A stretch of 64,000 nucleotides of DNA from Roseomonas populi. GTDB lineage: Bacteria > Pseudomonadota > Alphaproteobacteria > Acetobacterales > Acetobacteraceae. The notes below the pieces were generated by a model, which had not been told where the DNA came from, made no database searches, and saw only the letters and a program-made list of their open reading frames with translations. A program made the position numbers and the translations under genes. The stretch spans positions 248,001 through 312,000 of the forward strand of contig NZ_JANJOU010000008.1 of NCBI RefSeq assembly GCF_024594815.1, written 5' to 3'. Below are positions 18,551 to 27,145 of this stretch, one piece after another; the first letter of the stretch is position 1; every line of letters starts with the position of its first letter.

Positions 18551-19284
18551 CTCTCGGCTGGCGAAGGCTGCTGCCGCTCATCGCCCTCCTCCTCGGGGCC
18601 GCGGAGGTCCGGCCGACGCAGGAGTATCTCTCGCCGGAAATCCGCGCGGCGCAGGAAGACCCCTCCCGCCACCCAGGCTGGCTCTGGGTGGACGAGGGCG
18701 AGGCATTATGGCGGGCGGGAGATCAATCCTGCGCCGCCTGCCACGGGAGCATCGCCGGCATGGCGGGGGTGGCCGCGCGCTATCCCCTGGTCGCGGCGGA
18801 CGGCGCGCTGCTGGACCTTGAAGGACGGATCGAGCGATGCCGCACGCAGCAACAGCGCGAGCCCGCCTTCGGCCGGGAAAGCGAGGCGCTGCTGGCGCTG
18901 GCATCGGCGATCGCGCTGCAATCACGCGGGATGCCCGTCGCGGTCACGACGGATGGGCCGGCCGCCTCGTTCCTGGAGGAGGGCCGCCGCTTTTACGAGA
19001 CCCGGCAGGGGCAGTTGAACCTGTCCTGCGGGGGATGCCACGACGACAATGCGGGGCGAAGACTCCGGGGGGACATCATCTCCAACGGCCTCGGCACCGG
19101 CTATCCGGCCTATCGGTTGGAGTGGAACACGATGGGCTCGCTCCACCGCCGCCTGCGGGCCTGCTCGCTCGGCGTGCGGGCGGAGCAGTTCCCGCTGGGA
19201 TCGCGGGAGTACCTCACCCTGGAGCTCTTCCTCGCGAGCCGCGCGAAGGGGCTGCCGGTCGAGGCGCCGGGGCTGCGGCGATGA
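18547..19284 (+). CDS. soxA: Diheme sulfur-oxidation cytochrome SoxA
   Basis: The product is 245 residues with a hydrophobic N-terminal export segment. It has two CXXCH sites, CAACH at 62-66 and CGGCH at 161-165, so this is the diheme form of SoxA. The active-site heme-ligand cysteine is conserved in RRLRACSLGVRAEQF (Cys206). It pairs with SoxX to conjugate sulfur compounds to SoxY. The GTG start at 18547 overlaps soxZ, and the stop overlaps the small cytochrome gene by ATGA. Confidence 0.9.
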   Translation: MTLGWRRLLPLIALLLGAAEVRPTQEYLSPEIRAAQEDPSRHPGWLWVDEGEALWRAGDQSCAACHGSIAGMAGVAARYPLVAADGALLDLEGRIERCRTQQQREPAFGRESEALLALASAIALQSRGMPVAVTTDGPAASFLEEGRRFYETRQGQLNLSCGGCHDDNAGRRLRGDIISNGLGTGYPAYRLEWNTMGSLHRRLRACSLGVRAEQFPLGSREYLTLELFLASRAKGLPVEAPGLRR

Positions 19285-19559
19285 TCCGCGCGGCGCTGTC
19301 CCTCATCCTCCTCTCGACCGCCGCCGCGGCGCAGCCCGTGAGTGGCGTGGCCGAGAGTTGCGTCGCCTGCCACGGCCCACGCGGCGCGGGGTCCGGATCG
19401 GTGCCGCCCCTCGCCGGCCGTGACGCGTCGGAGCTCGCCGCCGCCATGGCCGCTTTCCGCGCGAACGAGCGGCCCGCGACCATCATGAACCGGATCGCGC
19501 GCGGCTACACAGAGGCGGAGACTGCCGCCGTGGCCGCCTATTTCGCGGGGCTGCGATGA
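19281..19559 (+). CDS. fccA: Small c-type cytochrome, subunit of flavocytochrome c sulfide dehydrogenase
   Basis: The product is 92 residues with a Sec signal (LSLILLSTAAAAQ) and a single heme c site, CVACH at 27-31, in the context SVPPLAGRD, as in class I cytochrome c553-type proteins. Its position directly before fccB with a four-base overlap identifies it as the probable electron-accepting cytochrome subunit of sulfide dehydrogenase. A free SoxE-like cytochrome is the alternative. Confidence 0.8.
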   Translation: MIRAALSLILLSTAAAAQPVSGVAESCVACHGPRGAGSGSVPPLAGRDASELAAAMAAFRANERPATIMNRIARGYTEAETAAVAAYFAGLR

Positions 19560-20827
19560 CCTTCTCCGTCTCCCGCCGGGCCCTCCTCGGCGCCGCCCTC
19601 GGCGCGCCCCCCCTGGCCCGCGCGCAGGGCGCGGCCCGCCTGCTGGTGATCGGCGGCGGGTTCGGCGGCGCCACGGCCGCATCCTACGCCCGCCGCGAAC
19701 ACCCCTGGCTCGACGTGACGCTGGTGGAGCAGCGGACCCGGTACATCACCTGCCCCTACGCCAACCGCGTCCTCGCGGGTGACCTCTCCCTGGCCGACAT
19801 CACCCACGAATACGATGGCCTGCGCGCCCGTGGCGTGCGGGTGATCCACGATCGCGCCATCCACCACGACCCCGTTGCGCGTCGCGTGCGGCTCGGCGGC
19901 GGGGAGGTTCTTTCCTACGACCGCCTCATCCTCTCCCCCGGGATCGCGCTGCGCTACGATGCCCTCGACGGCTACGACGAGGCTGCCGCGGAACGGATGC
20001 CCCATGCCTGGATCGCCGCCGACGGCGCCCAGCTCTCGCTGCTGCGGCGTCAACTGGAAGCCATGCCGGACGGTGGCGTCGTCGGCGTCGTCATTCCCGC
20101 GAACCCCTACCGTTGTCCCCCGGGTCCCTACGAGCGGATCAGCCTCATCGCCGGCTACCTCTCCAGGCACAAGCCGCGCTCCAAGATCCTTGCTCTCGAC
20201 GCGAAGGACGCCTTCTCCAAGCAGTCGTTGTTCCAGGACGCCTGGCGAGCCCTCTATCCCGGTATGATCGAGTGGGTCTCCGCCGCGAATGACGGGCGCG
20301 TGGTCCGTGTGGATCCCGGGGCCATGGAGCTGGAGACGGAGTTCGGCACCCGTCACCGTGTGGACGTGGCGAACGTCATCCCACCGCAATCAGCCGCCGC
20401 CATCGCGACCGATGCCGGACTGGCCGACGGCACGGGCTGGGTGCCCGTGAACTCGCAGACGCTGGAGTCGCGCACGGCGCCGGGCGTCCATGTGGTTGGG
20501 GACGCTATGTTTCCCGGCCCCATGCCGAAATCCGGCTTCCTCGCCAATTCCGAGGCGAAAGCCGCGGTGGCCGCCGCCGCCGCCCTGCTCCGCGGAGAGG
20601 CTCCGCCGGCGTCGGTCTTCGTCAACACCTGCTATTCCCATGTCGGGCCGGACTACGCGATCTCGGTCGCGAACATTTTCCGCGCGGCGGCAGGCAGCCA
20701 GAGCTTCGTGGAGGTCCCCGGATCTGGAGGCACTTCCCCCCGCGGCGACCTACCGGAGCAGCGGCGCCTGGAGGCCCTGTACGCCGATGGCTGGTACGCC
20801 AGCATCACCCGCGACATGTTCGGCTGA
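19556..20827 (+). CDS. fccB: Flavoprotein subunit of flavocytochrome c sulfide dehydrogenase
   Basis: The product is 423 residues. It has a Tat signal (SRRALLGAALGAPP) and then the FAD dinucleotide fold VIGGGFGGATAA at 31-42. The two redox-active cysteines of the family are recognisable at PYRCPPGPYER (Cys187) and NTCYSHVGPDY (Cys359). FccB oxidises sulfide to sulfur or polysulfide in the periplasm and hands electrons to FccA. It is the last gene of the operon. A hairpin at 20840-20859 follows. Confidence 0.9.
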   Translation: MTFSVSRRALLGAALGAPPLARAQGAARLLVIGGGFGGATAASYARREHPWLDVTLVEQRTRYITCPYANRVLAGDLSLADITHEYDGLRARGVRVIHDRAIHHDPVARRVRLGGGEVLSYDRLILSPGIALRYDALDGYDEAAAERMPHAWIAADGAQLSLLRRQLEAMPDGGVVGVVIPANPYRCPPGPYERISLIAGYLSRHKPRSKILALDAKDAFSKQSLFQDAWRALYPGMIEWVSAANDGRVVRVDPGAMELETEFGTRHRVDVANVIPPQSAAAIATDAGLADGTGWVPVNSQTLESRTAPGVHVVGDAMFPGPMPKSGFLANSEAKAAVAAAAALLRGEAPPASVFVNTCYSHVGPDYAISVANIFRAAAGSQSFVEVPGSGGTSPRGDLPEQRRLEALYADGWYASITRDMFG

Positions 20828-20839
20828 CAGGAAGCTGGC

Positions 20840-20859
20840 GCGTGCTGCATGTTGCACGC
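20840..20859. terminator. Possible bidirectional terminator hairpin between converging genes
   Basis: GCGTGC (20840-20845) pairs with GCACGC (20854-20859) across an 8-nt loop. It lies 12 nt after the fccB stop, between converging transcripts. There is no T-tract, so confidence is modest. Confidence 0.35.
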
Positions 20860-20952
20860 CAAGCGGCTCCACAGCTTTTGGCGAGACAGGCCAAGCCGCG
20901 GACGTAATCGCGCTGGAAGCGGCGTGCGGTGACGCCGCCTCCGGTCGGCCGC

Positions 20953-22068
20953 TTACGCCGACTGCGGGATCACGCTGATCAGCTCATCTTCGCCCGGCTC
21001 CTTGGCAGGCTTGAGCTTGAGAGCCTGGTCGGGCTGCACGTGGCGGCTGCGCTGGGCGGGATCCAGCGTTACCGTCTCGCCTGTCTCGAGCGAGCGCTCG
21101 ACGGCCGCCAGGACACGCATGTCCAGCAGCCCCTCCTCGCCATCCGCCTCGGGGTGGCGGTCGTTCAGAATACGGTCAGAGAAATACTGCGTCTCGTTAC
21201 CGAACTGCTCGACCGGGTCGAAGCTGTGCTCCTTGCTGCCCTCACTTGTATTCTCGACATAGGCGATGCCGGTGGTTGCGCCGAACATGAAGCAGGGTGA
21301 GGCGTGGATGCTCGCCTTCGTCCCGACGAGGTCGAACCCTTCGGACGGTGCGGTCGCGTAGCTTACCGTGAACTGCGCCACGCGCTCCCCAGGGAAGCGC
21401 AAGGTCACCGCCACCGTATCGTGGAAGTTGAAGCCGCGGCCGGGTGTCTTGGTTCCCACCGCATGCACCGAGACCGGCTCCAGGCCGAACAGGTTGCGAA
21501 CTGCATTGAGCGGGTAGGTGCCCATGTCCGGCACCGGACCACCCCAGTAGCCGTTGTGACCCCGAGAGTTGGCCTCCGCGACGTCCTGGGTGAAAGTGGA
21601 TACAAAGCTGCGTAGCTCGCCGAACTCGTTGCCCCGAGCCCGTGTGATCATCTCGACCGTCCCCGGCTCGTGGTGAAGGCGATAGGCGATCATCAGCTTG
21701 GCGCCGCTGCTCCTCTGTGCCGCCAGGATCGCTTCGGCTTCCCGCACGCTGGAAGCCATAGGCTTCTCCAGGAGCACGTGAATGCCCGCTTCCAGGGCCG
21801 GGACCGCGTACTGCGCGTGCAGGAAGTTCGGCGTTGCCACGTAGACGGCGTCGATCTCGCCCGATTTCAGCAACGTGTCATACTGATCATAGGTCCAGGC
21901 CTAGATGCCGTAGAGCTTGGCGAGCTTGTCGGCCTTCACCGGATCGCCGGTGACGAGCGCGGCCAGCTCGGAGTTGTCGGTACGGCCAATGCCCGGCATG
22001 AAGGCCTGCTGTGAAATCTGGCCGCCCGCGACCACCGCGTAGCGGATCTTCTTCTTGAGACCGAACAT
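20953..22068 (-). pseudogene. Gfo/Idh/MocA-family sugar oxidoreductase broken by one in-frame TAG
   Basis: Read from ATG at 22068 (ribosome-binding site GAAGGGAG upstream), the frame gives a normal family N-terminus (KKIRYAVVAGGQISQQAF) for 55 codons, then TAG at 21903-21901, then resumes in the same frame for 316 codons to the stop at 20953. The rest has the family's EKPMA motif (LLEKPMASSV) and GGPVPDMGTYPLN, giving a full length of 371 codons, as in glucose-fructose-oxidoreductase-like enzymes. Only one codon is broken, and AAG would fit, so this is either a recent nonsense mutation or a sequencing error. Restart at the internal ATG (21873) would lack the Rossmann NAD site. Confidence 0.8.
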
Positions 22069-22221
22069 CGAAAGCTCCCTTCAAGGGTTTTTGAACCGTG
22101 TCCCAGCAGCAGGTTAGGCAGTTGCAACGCGCCATGTGTTGCCATGCGGCCTTTGTCAGGACCGCTCCTCGGCCTGCTCGAGCGTCTCCTGGCCGGAACC
22201 GAGGCTCGGACACAGGGAATC

Positions 22222-22470
22222 TCAACACCCCCGTTGGCCCTCAAGGACATTGAGGGCCATGATGTGCGCGAGATGGGCGAGCCCCTGCGGCAGGCTGCCG
22301 AGATACTCGCCGGTCGGGGGATCGGCCATCTCGGTGAAGATGCCGACCCCGTGGTCCAGCGCCGCCGCGGCCGGATCCAGCGTTGCCCAGGCGCGATCCG
22401 TCTCCCGGAGCAGCGCGCGGGCCCCAGCCATCCAGGGGGTGCAGGCCAGGAAGCAACACTCACCTCACCA
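22222..22470 (-). pseudogene. C-terminal remnant of a GH15 glucoamylase/trehalase-like protein
   Basis: The minus strand reads CCFLACTPWMAGARAL followed by DHGVGIFTEMADP, TGEYLGSLPQGLAHLAHI and NVLEG. This is the pattern of the last 75 residues of bacterial GH15 glycoside hydrolases (usually DLGLFAEE...GNFPQ..SH). The catalytic (alpha/alpha)6 barrel upstream (above 22470) is absent, so only a tail remains. There is no start codon in a sensible position. Confidence 0.5.
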
Positions 22471-23036
22471 ACAACCCTGCGGCGCGATCGGAATCAGCGC
22501 AGGTCATGCAGGAAGTCCTATAACCCTGGATCTTGTTGTGCGTTGCAGCACGCAGCTCGGCTTGTTCCAGATTCCAGCAGGGCTCGAAGCGCTGCAGGCC
22601 GGACAAAACTCTGAGCCGGACAAGGGGGTTCCGTCACTGCTGCGCGGAGTGCGCCCCCGCTATGGCGCAGCGCAAGTTGCGGGGCTGCTTCCAGGACGAT
22701 GCTGCCAGCACGAGAAGAGAACGATGGGAAGCGAGTTGTCCCGTGTCACTGATGTGCCTGAACCGGTCATTCGCCCTGCATCGTCACCTACCCGGAGGCG
22801 GGCGCGACCGCCCGGGTTTTGCGCGGCCGGACTGAGTGTCCGGCGGACCTACAACGAAGCTCTGCTGCTACCAACCCCCTCCCCGCCGTTGGTCGTCCGG
22901 CGACACGCATCGGATCCCTCGGTCGGTGAGCACCAGGAACAAATCCGGGCGGTGTCGCGGGAATAACATACGATTCGACTCGGGTATTCCGGCCGCCTGT
23001 GGTAACAAGGCCTCCGGACGCATCGTGGTTCAAGCC
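22471..23036. other. Gene-poor decay zone
   Basis: Apart from the GH15 tail to its left, this 566-bp stretch has no reading frame on either strand that I can assign. The apparent frames are short, low in catalytic-type motifs and mutually overlapping. It lies between two broken genes and a small ORF, consistent with a deletion junction. Confidence 0.4.
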
Positions 23037-23282
23037 ATGCCGACCTATCGCCTTTACGGGATGGGGCAGGATGGTCGACGACATCCTCCCATCGACTTTG
23101 ACCGCCCTGACGATACTGCCGCTCTCGACCACGCTCTGGCCCTCGTGGCTGCCGAAGCGGGGGCTGAACTATGGGCTGGCAGCCGTATCGTCTGGCTCAT
23201 GCAAGGACAGAGCGGCGCCGACTTCCCTGGAGCCGGCCGGAATGGCCCCCAGGAGATGGGAGGTGCCGTCGAGCGGCATTGA
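23037..23282 (+). CDS. Small hypothetical protein (81 aa)
   Basis: From ATG at 23037 the product begins MPTYRLYGMGQDGR, followed by DDTAALDHALALVA and AELWAGSRIVW. This layout (short beta strand, acidic DD-AALD helix, E-x-W-x-G-x-R strand) is common in small uncharacterised proteins of Methylobacterium- and Roseomonas-like alphaproteobacteria. The last 20 residues look like run-on sequence, so the 3' end may be damaged. The function is unknown. Confidence 0.45.
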   Translation: MPTYRLYGMGQDGRRHPPIDFDRPDDTAALDHALALVAAEAGAELWAGSRIVWLMQGQSGADFPGAGRNGPQEMGGAVERH

Positions 23283-23384
23283 GGGCTGTGGCCCGGTGAC
23301 GGGCCGGCCGTCGAGCGCCTCCGGGCCGCCGGCTTAGCTCCGGGCGTGAGCCGCACGGCGCGCGCGGCGACCTGGAGGGGGTTG

Positions 23385-25004
23385 TCAGGCCGCCATCGCC
23401 ACCCCGTCCCGCTGCGGGTCGGCGCCGCCGGTGCAACGGCCCTCCCGGATCAGCAGCCCGTGCGGCGCGCCAAAGGCGTGGCTCTGATACGACCGGGCGA
23501 CGGGGTAGCCCATGGTCTCCAGCGCGGCCTGGGTGGCGTGCGGGATGCGGTTGCACAAGTCGATCGTGTCGCTCAGCGCCACCATGCGCGGCGCAGCCAC
23601 CGCGTCGCTCATGCTCATGCCGAAATCGACCACGTTCATGATGGCCTGCGCCAAGGCGGGCACGATGTAGGTGCCCCCTGGCGCGGCCAGCACCATGCAG
23701 GGCGCCCCACCTTCGGGCGGGCCGTCGAAGAGGATGGTCGGTGCCATGGCGCTCGCGCGGCTTTTGCCCGGGGCGATGGAGGCAGCACGGCCAGGGCGCG
23801 GGTCGAAGCCGCTCATGCAGCCGTTGTACATGAAGCCCAGCCCATTCGTGATAACACCTGAGGGAATGCCCAGCGTGTGAGTCAGCGCGACCGCGCCGCC
23901 CTCCCCGTCCACCACGCAAACCACCGTGGTGTCGGGCGGGTCGCGCGGCTCGTCTGCACGGATCACGCGCGCTTTCTCCCCGGCGCGGATGCGTGCCGCC
24001 AGCGCGGCGGTGTGCTCGCGCGACAGCAGGCGATCCAGCGGAACGTCCACGAAGTCCGGGTCGCCCATATGGGCGTCCTTGTCCACGGTCATCCACTTCA
24101 TCGCCTCGGCCAACACGCGCAGGTGCTCCGGGCTCCCGTGCTCCATGGCGGCGAGATCGAAGTGCTCGAGGATTCCCAGCAGCTCGATCAGCGATCCGCC
24201 GCCGGCGGGCGGCGGATTGGAGGCGACGCGCAGGCCTCGATAGCTACCCCACACCGGCGCCTTCTCGCGCACGCTGTAGGCCGCCAGGTCCTCCATCGTG
24301 ATCAGGCCGCCATGGGCGGCCATGTCGGCCGCCATCTCGCGCGCGATGTCGCCACCGTAGAACACCTCGGCGCCGCCCTCGGCGATCCGCTCCAGCGTGC
24401 GGGCCATGTCGGGGTTGCGGAGGGTGTCGCCGGGGCGCTTCAGCGTGCCGTCCGCGCGGAAATAGACCTTCCGGCCCGTCTCGCTGAGGCGCAGCTTATC
24501 CTCGACGTTCACCTGGCCGTCGCCGCCGTGGTCAATCGCCCAGTAGTAGTGCATGTACGGCCGCACCATCACGCCGCGATGCGCCTGGGCGATGGCGGGG
24601 GCCATCACCTCCCGCAGCGGCATGGTGCCGAAGCGCGAGAGCGCCTCGGCATAGCCGGCCACGTTGCCGGGGGTGCCGATAGAGCCGTAGCCGGCGTCGT
24701 TGCTCTGATCGCTCAGCAGGAACACGAACCCGTCCCGCGATTGGCCGACGAACCGATCCGCCCACATCTCCGGCGTGGCGGAGAGCGGGGCGCGGGCGAA
24801 GAACTCCAGCACCGTGTGCACGCCCTGCCGGGGCATGCAGATCTGCATCGCGCCGAAGCCGGCCAGGCCGCACATCTGCGGGTCCACCACGCCCTGGCTG
24901 AAGGCGCAGGCGATGGCCGCATCCACGGCGTTGCCGCCGCGCCGCAGCACCTCCACCCCCGCCTCGGCCGCCTCCGGCTGCGCCGCCACCACCATGCCAC
25001 GCAT
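23385..25004 (-). CDS. Gamma-glutamyltransferase-family protein, paralogue 1
   Basis: The product is 539 residues and has no signal peptide (starts MRGMVVAAQPEAAEAG). The Ntn-hydrolase GGT family is shown by RRGGNAVDAAIA near the N-terminus, SNPPPAGGGSLIELL mid-protein, PSGVITNGLGFMYN and FDPRPGRAASIAPGKSR. GGTs self-cleave before a nucleophile threonine in a TTH-S-V-V-D motif; here the site reads DTTVVCVVD (Thr359-Thr360), with the histidine replaced by valine. It is about as long as paralogue 2 (29549-31150) and lies on the opposite strand. The likely role is hydrolysis of gamma-glutamyl or similar amides. Confidence 0.85.
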   Translation of the reverse strand: MRGMVVAAQPEAAEAGVEVLRRGGNAVDAAIACAFSQGVVDPQMCGLAGFGAMQICMPRQGVHTVLEFFARAPLSATPEMWADRFVGQSRDGFVFLLSDQSNDAGYGSIGTPGNVAGYAEALSRFGTMPLREVMAPAIAQAHRGVMVRPYMHYYWAIDHGGDGQVNVEDKLRLSETGRKVYFRADGTLKRPGDTLRNPDMARTLERIAEGGAEVFYGGDIAREMAADMAAHGGLITMEDLAAYSVREKAPVWGSYRGLRVASNPPPAGGGSLIELLGILEHFDLAAMEHGSPEHLRVLAEAMKWMTVDKDAHMGDPDFVDVPLDRLLSREHTAALAARIRAGEKARVIRADEPRDPPDTTVVCVVDGEGGAVALTHTLGIPSGVITNGLGFMYNGCMSGFDPRPGRAASIAPGKSRASAMAPTILFDGPPEGGAPCMVLAAPGGTYIVPALAQAIMNVVDFGMSMSDAVAAPRMVALSDTIDLCNRIPHATQAALETMGYPVARSYQSHAFGAPHGLLIREGRCTGGADPQRDGVAMAA

Positions 25005-25073
25005 TGTCGCTCTCCACGGATTCCGCGAATACCAGCCTCGCCGGCAATTTCCTGCAGCCGGCGACCTTATCCG

Positions 25074-26897
25074 TCAGTCAATGGCCCGTAAGGGCAGCTC
25101 GAGGAAGGAGGCGCGGTCGCCGCCACGCAGCACGGTCAGCACGGGCGGCCGGCCATGCGGCACCTGCACGCAATGATCCGCATCGGCGCCCGCGATGGAG
25201 AGCCGGATGCAGCTGCCCGCGCGAAAGCGCCAGGCCGTGGGCAGCAGCGGAATGCGGATGCGCTCCGCCCGCCCCGGTACCAGCGGCGCGGCGTCCTCGC
25301 GCCGGAAGGAGCGGAAGGGCCAGGTGGTGCGGTAAGCGGCGGGCGCAGCGCTCTCCTTGCGGTGCAGCGCGCGCAGCAGCCCCTCCGTGACGTAGCGCAC
25401 CGTCCCGTCCGCCTCCACCTCGGACAGGTAGGCGAAGAGGGCGGCGTCAGGTTCGGAGGCCTCGATCCAGAGGTCCGCCAGGCCGTGGCCGGCGAGCTCG
25501 CTGTCCTGCTCCAGCGGCTCCGACGTCCAGGAGAGCAGCCCTGCCTGCCGCTCAGCCCAGTCCGCGTAGTAGGTGGTGCTGTTGATCCCGGCGATGCGCT
25601 CGTAGCGCGTGCCGTGGCCCGAACCGGCGGCGAAGTCGGCCTGGGCGCTGTCCTCGCCGGCCTCCCCGGGCGCGACACCCAGCATTCCACCGCCGGAGAG
25701 GGCGAGGCGGCGGTTCTCCGGCACGGGCGGCCAAGAGGGGGCGGAGCGCCACTCCTCCGCGTGCATGGCGAAGTAGTGGATCCGCTCCTCGGCATCGAGA
25801 CCAGTGTCACGATCCATGAGGTAGTGGTCGAGGAAGCGGGTCAACTCGCCCAGCAGGTCGAAGTCGGAGGTCGTGTCCCGCCGCCAGGGTGAGACATTAC
25901 AACGCGCCCCGTGGTCCCAGGGGCCGAGCAGCAGGTGCACGGGGTTCTCCGCCAGGGTCAGGAAGCGGGCGATCGCGCCGTTGGCATATCCCGCCCCGTC
26001 CATCCAGCCGGAGCAGGCGAGCACCGCGACATCGGGCCGGATGCCCTCCCGCACGGAGTAGGGGCTGAAGGAGGCGGAGGAGAAGGAAGGGTCGTAGGGC
26101 AGCGCTTCCTCGCGGAAGCGGAACTCGCCCATGAAGTCGGGCTGGCGAAAATTGCCGAGGTGCCCGTGGATCGCCTGGGCAAGCAGCGCGCCGTCCGGGT
26201 CTTCGTCCACGGGGTGCGGCCCGCGCAGGTCGGGATTCGCGTAGTAGACGTAGTTCCGCAACAGGTCGCGCCGGTCGTGGTCCATGGCGACCATCAGCGC
26301 GTCGTAGGACCGGGCCAACTCCTTCAGCAGGATGCCGCCGGGGTAGTAGTTGTCGGCGTAGGTGTCCCACACCGCGAAGAGCGGCGCGATCGCCTTCACC
26401 GCGGGGTGCCCGGTGCCGGCAAGGAAGTCGGAGGCCGCGCCGGGGTAGGATATGCCGGTCGCGCCGATGCGCCCGTCCGACCAGGGCTGGGCGACGATCC
26501 AGTCCGCGATCTCCCGGCTGTCCTCCCGCTCCTTGGGGGAGCGGAAGCTGTCGCGGGTGCCGAAGCTGGCGCCGGTGCCGCGCACGTCCACCACCACCAC
26601 GGCGTAGCCGCGCGGGACGAGGTGCCGCACGAACTTGCCGGCATTCGGGATGGGATCGGCCTCGCTGCCCGGCGTGACGGCGAAGCGGCGATAGTAGGGC
26701 GTCAGGATCAGCACCGCCGGCACGGGTCCCGTCGCGCCCTCTGGCAGCCAGGCGTCCAGCGCGATCCGGCAGCCGTCGCGCATAGGCAGGTAGCGGGAGA
26801 GCGGCCGGGCCGGCAGGGCGAAGGGCGCTTCCCGCGTGGCCGAATAGGCGCTCGGTGGCACCTTCCAGGCGGTGCTGTTGCGATCGCTGTCGGACAT
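25074..26897 (-). CDS. CocE/NonD family alpha/beta hydrolase
   Basis: The product is 607 residues, the usual length. The X-Pro dipeptidyl-peptidase S15-type hydrolase core is shown by DGCRIALDAWLPEG, DVRGTGASFGTRD and the nucleophile serine in GISYPG (near residue 150). The C-terminal jelly-roll ends in a typical IRIPLLPTAWRFRAGS block. The family cleaves esters, amides or proline-containing peptides. It lies 69 nt upstream of GGT paralogue 1 on the same strand, so the two are probably co-transcribed, and it is divergent from the AraC regulator. Confidence 0.87.
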   Translation of the reverse strand: MSDSDRNSTAWKVPPSAYSATREAPFALPARPLSRYLPMRDGCRIALDAWLPEGATGPVPAVLILTPYYRRFAVTPGSEADPIPNAGKFVRHLVPRGYAVVVVDVRGTGASFGTRDSFRSPKEREDSREIADWIVAQPWSDGRIGATGISYPGAASDFLAGTGHPAVKAIAPLFAVWDTYADNYYPGGILLKELARSYDALMVAMDHDRRDLLRNYVYYANPDLRGPHPVDEDPDGALLAQAIHGHLGNFRQPDFMGEFRFREEALPYDPSFSSASFSPYSVREGIRPDVAVLACSGWMDGAGYANGAIARFLTLAENPVHLLLGPWDHGARCNVSPWRRDTTSDFDLLGELTRFLDHYLMDRDTGLDAEERIHYFAMHAEEWRSAPSWPPVPENRRLALSGGGMLGVAPGEAGEDSAQADFAAGSGHGTRYERIAGINSTTYYADWAERQAGLLSWTSEPLEQDSELAGHGLADLWIEASEPDAALFAYLSEVEADGTVRYVTEGLLRALHRKESAAPAAYRTTWPFRSFRREDAAPLVPGRAERIRIPLLPTAWRFRAGSCIRLSIAGADADHCVQVPHGRPPVLTVLRGGDRASFLELPLRAID

Positions 26898-27145
26898 GCG
26901 GCTCCTCTCGCATGTTCCAGCCGGGCGGGGCGGGACTCAGTCGCGGGCGCCCAGCGATGGACCCGCGGCCGGGCCGCGTCAAATCCGCCCCACGCGCTTC
27001 CGGAGGGAACGGGCGCATCCCGCCCCGGCCGCGGGGCCCCCTGGTGCGGAGCCAGCTGGCTCCCCAGAATGGTCTTCCTCGCCCCAGTCCCGCTTTCCAC
27101 GCGGGCGGCCGGGCTGCAACGGGGCCGGAGGCCGGAAAGCAGAGC
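26898..27145. promoter_or_regulatory. Divergent promoter region between hydrolase/GGT operon and araC-type gene
   Basis: This 248-bp region separates two divergent genes and is the likely place for both promoters and the AraC-type regulator's site. I see no clear -35/-10 pair or obvious repeat. Confidence 0.4.
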
